Shown here piece after piece: positions 62,760 through 64,000 of a DNA stretch of 64,000 nucleotides (positions within the stretch are counted from its first letter, which is position 1; every line of letters begins with the position of its first letter). Location of the stretch: the NCBI GenBank assembly GCA_910574835.1, contig CAJTDE010000021.1, positions 1 to 64,000 of the forward strand, written 5' to 3'. This stretch comes from Clostridia bacterium. GTDB taxonomy: Bacteria > Bacillota > Clostridia > Lachnospirales > Lachnospiraceae. Made by a program: the position numbers and the translations under genes. The notes under the pieces were generated by a model. That model was not told the DNA's origin and did no database searches. It saw nothing but the letters and a program-made list of their open reading frames with translations.

Positions 62760-64000
62760 TTAACGCTTCTTAAGCTTCTTTGTCAGAAACTCCATCTTTG
62801 CAATGCTCAAATCATTGCGCACGGACTCCCTGCATGCCTTTTCATAGCAGTTCAGAGCTTCCGCAAGATTTCCTTCCTTTTCGTAAAGAAATCCCATAGC
62901 CTCCCAGTAATCTTCACACTCTTTAAAGTTGCAGTGACGGCATTTGGCTGCTTTTTCAATCTGGTTAAAATACTTCTTCGCCATCTCCAGATCGCCAAGA
63001 TAGAAATACATGGCGCCCATATTGTAAAGGCGGCTTCTTCTATAATAGAAATCATTTAAGTATTTGTCAATATGCCCGAAGCGTCTGCCGATAGATTCCA
63101 GTGCAAGCTTCTGATAGGGAATGCCCTTATCCGGAGTTCCCAGCTCATAATAGCATTCCATAATACTGCGGCAGCAGCGATCATAGCCGTAAGCATTCTT
63201 ATTCTTCAGATCCAGAGCCTTCTGATAGCACTCCAGAGCCTTCTTTGTATTTTTTTTATAATACAGATACACATCCGCAATATGGCTCCATGCATCCGAA
63301 GCATCCCCGTCATTTTCCGCCTTCTTCCGGGCGGTCTGATAGAGGGAAATGGCCTTGGCAAAGCGTTTCATCTGTACATATATCTCTCCTGCCTCCAGGT
63401 AATAGGAAACCGTATCCTCCCCGTAAAAGCTTTTGATCTCCTCCATCGCCTGTTCCAATAGATGCATCTTCTTCAGCACACGGATAATATCCTTGCGGAT
63501 GGCGCGGTTCTGAGGAAACTCCTGGCTTCCCTTCCGATACCATTCCAAAGCCCTTGTAAAATCACACATGCGCTCATAAGTGCCCCCAAGGTTGCTGTAG
63601 GCAATAATCGTCTCATTCTCCTCCATTACTTCAATGGACTTTTTGAACAGTTCAACAGCCTTCTCATACTGCTCCGTGTATTTGTAAATACAGCCCTGAT
63701 TATTGTAGGCATACGTATTATTCGGCTCCAGCTCCGCAGCCTTTATAAAATCAGCCTCAGCCAAATCCCACTCTCCTGCCTCCAGATACAAAAGGCCGCG
63801 CTCAATATAATAGTAGGCACAGGGATCTAATTCCAACTGCCGGGTGGCAAAGGGAACAGCCTCTTTATAATACTTCAAATCGCCCGTATCCTTTAAAATA
63901 TCCGTATAAATGTCCACGATCCGGCTGTTGGCCCTGGGATTCTCCTCATTGACCTTTAAAACCTTTTTGTAATACTCAAGAGCCTGACTCCGCTTGCCCA
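62760..64000 (-). CDS. TPR-repeat protein, 5' end beyond the window
   Basis: At least 413 residues of tandem tetratricopeptide repeats (for example YYIERGLLYLEAGEWDLAEADFIKAAEL, YAYNNQGCIYKYTEQYEKAVELFKKSIEV). The frame stays open to base 64000, so the start lies to the right; the apparent start at 63917 is an internal GTG. By position it may be the J-domain/TPR co-chaperone of the Hsp70 gene 107 bases downstream, but no J domain is in view. Confidence 0.85.
   Translation of the reverse strand, partial: GKRSQALEYYKKVLKVNEENPRANSRIVDIYTDILKDTGDLKYYKEAVPFATRQLELDPCAYYYIERGLLYLEAGEWDLAEADFIKAAELEPNNTYAYNNQGCIYKYTEQYEKAVELFKKSIEVMEENETIIAYSNLGGTYERMCDFTRALEWYRKGSQEFPQNRAIRKDIIRVLKKMHLLEQAMEEIKSFYGEDTVSYYLEAGEIYVQMKRFAKAISLYQTARKKAENDGDASDAWSHIADVYLYYKKNTKKALECYQKALDLKNKNAYGYDRCCRSIMECYYELGTPDKGIPYQKLALESIGRRFGHIDKYLNDFYYRRSRLYNMGAMYFYLGDLEMAKKYFNQIEKAAKCRHCNFKECEDYWEAMGFLYEKEGNLAEALNCYEKACRESVRNDLSIAKMEFLTKKLKKR

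Overview
The window reads as chromosome from a low-to-mid GC anaerobic Firmicute, most likely a gut Lachnospiraceae-type Clostridium. Indicators are the block rplU-prp-rpmA-obgE-yhbY-nadD-yqeK-rsfS, an L27 with the Prp-cleaved N-terminal extension, the TIGR03960/DUF2344/RNase G trio before rplU, Clostridial-type LexA boxes, AGGAGG ribosome-binding sites and an oxygen-independent glycerol-3-phosphate dehydrogenase-like operon. No rRNA, tRNA, CRISPR array, prophage or intact insertion sequence was seen.

Layout. 1-1.2 kb: end of a histidine operon (hisB, then hisI-hisE fused to a dead HisF-like half barrel). 1.3-3.7 kb: two membrane proteins. 3.7-14.4 kb: the ribosome/RNA housekeeping block, ending in a Nudix hydrolase and a convergent 98-bp inverted-repeat element. 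14.5-17.7 kb: lexA, a DUF3048 lipoprotein and a tyrosine recombinase. 17.7-18.5 kb: a cobalamin riboswitch with terminator but no recognisable target gene. 18.5-22.4 kb: a BglG-type antiterminator, a PTS EIIBC and a ChbG-like deacetylase, controlled by three RAT/terminator switches. 22.5-25.3 kb: a second DUF554 protein, a YneA-like LysM protein behind a LexA-box-studded promoter, an Hpt protein and a TtcA-like enzyme. 25.3-35.5 kb (minus strand): carB, dtd, a cytidylate-kinase-like protein, an amidase, a beta-CASP nuclease, nfo and a three-gene overlapping operon (cysteine-protease-like, YfbR-like, zinc-ribbon membrane protein). 35.7-42.1 kb (minus): an HPr-D-lactate dehydrogenase fusion, a GlpA/GlpB/DUF1667-type redox operon, miaB and an FMN-binding protein.

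42.5-51 kb is an accessory, decaying stretch: histidine-kinase remnant, broken AAA-ATPase/PD-(D/E)XK gene, unknown genes, an intact two-component system with an ABC exporter, and Rpn-family nuclease genes. 51.1-58.8 kb holds a nitroreductase, a BlaI/BlaR1 pair facing a membrane-anchored protein that has BlaI-like operators, and an ABC exporter operon led by a 50-aa membrane peptide and four tandem 11-bp repeats. 58.8-64 kb (minus) holds an intracellular subtilase, a precorrin-2 dehydrogenase, a YbaK deacylase, an HscC-like Hsp70 and a TPR protein running off the right edge.

Most notable: (i) two copies, 57 kb apart and in the same relation to their downstream genes, of a hairpin element with a conserved 24-nt loop, a conserved 7-nt bulge and arms that differ by compensatory changes; (ii) an HPr domain (His15 kept, Ser46 position Asn) fused to a complete D-lactate dehydrogenase behind a long leader; (iii) the YneA-like SOS gene; (iv) the tandem RAT attenuators; (v) the orphan B12 riboswitch; (vi) the BlaI-type operators in front of an uncharacterised gene. 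Functions come from reading motifs by eye; no database search was run.
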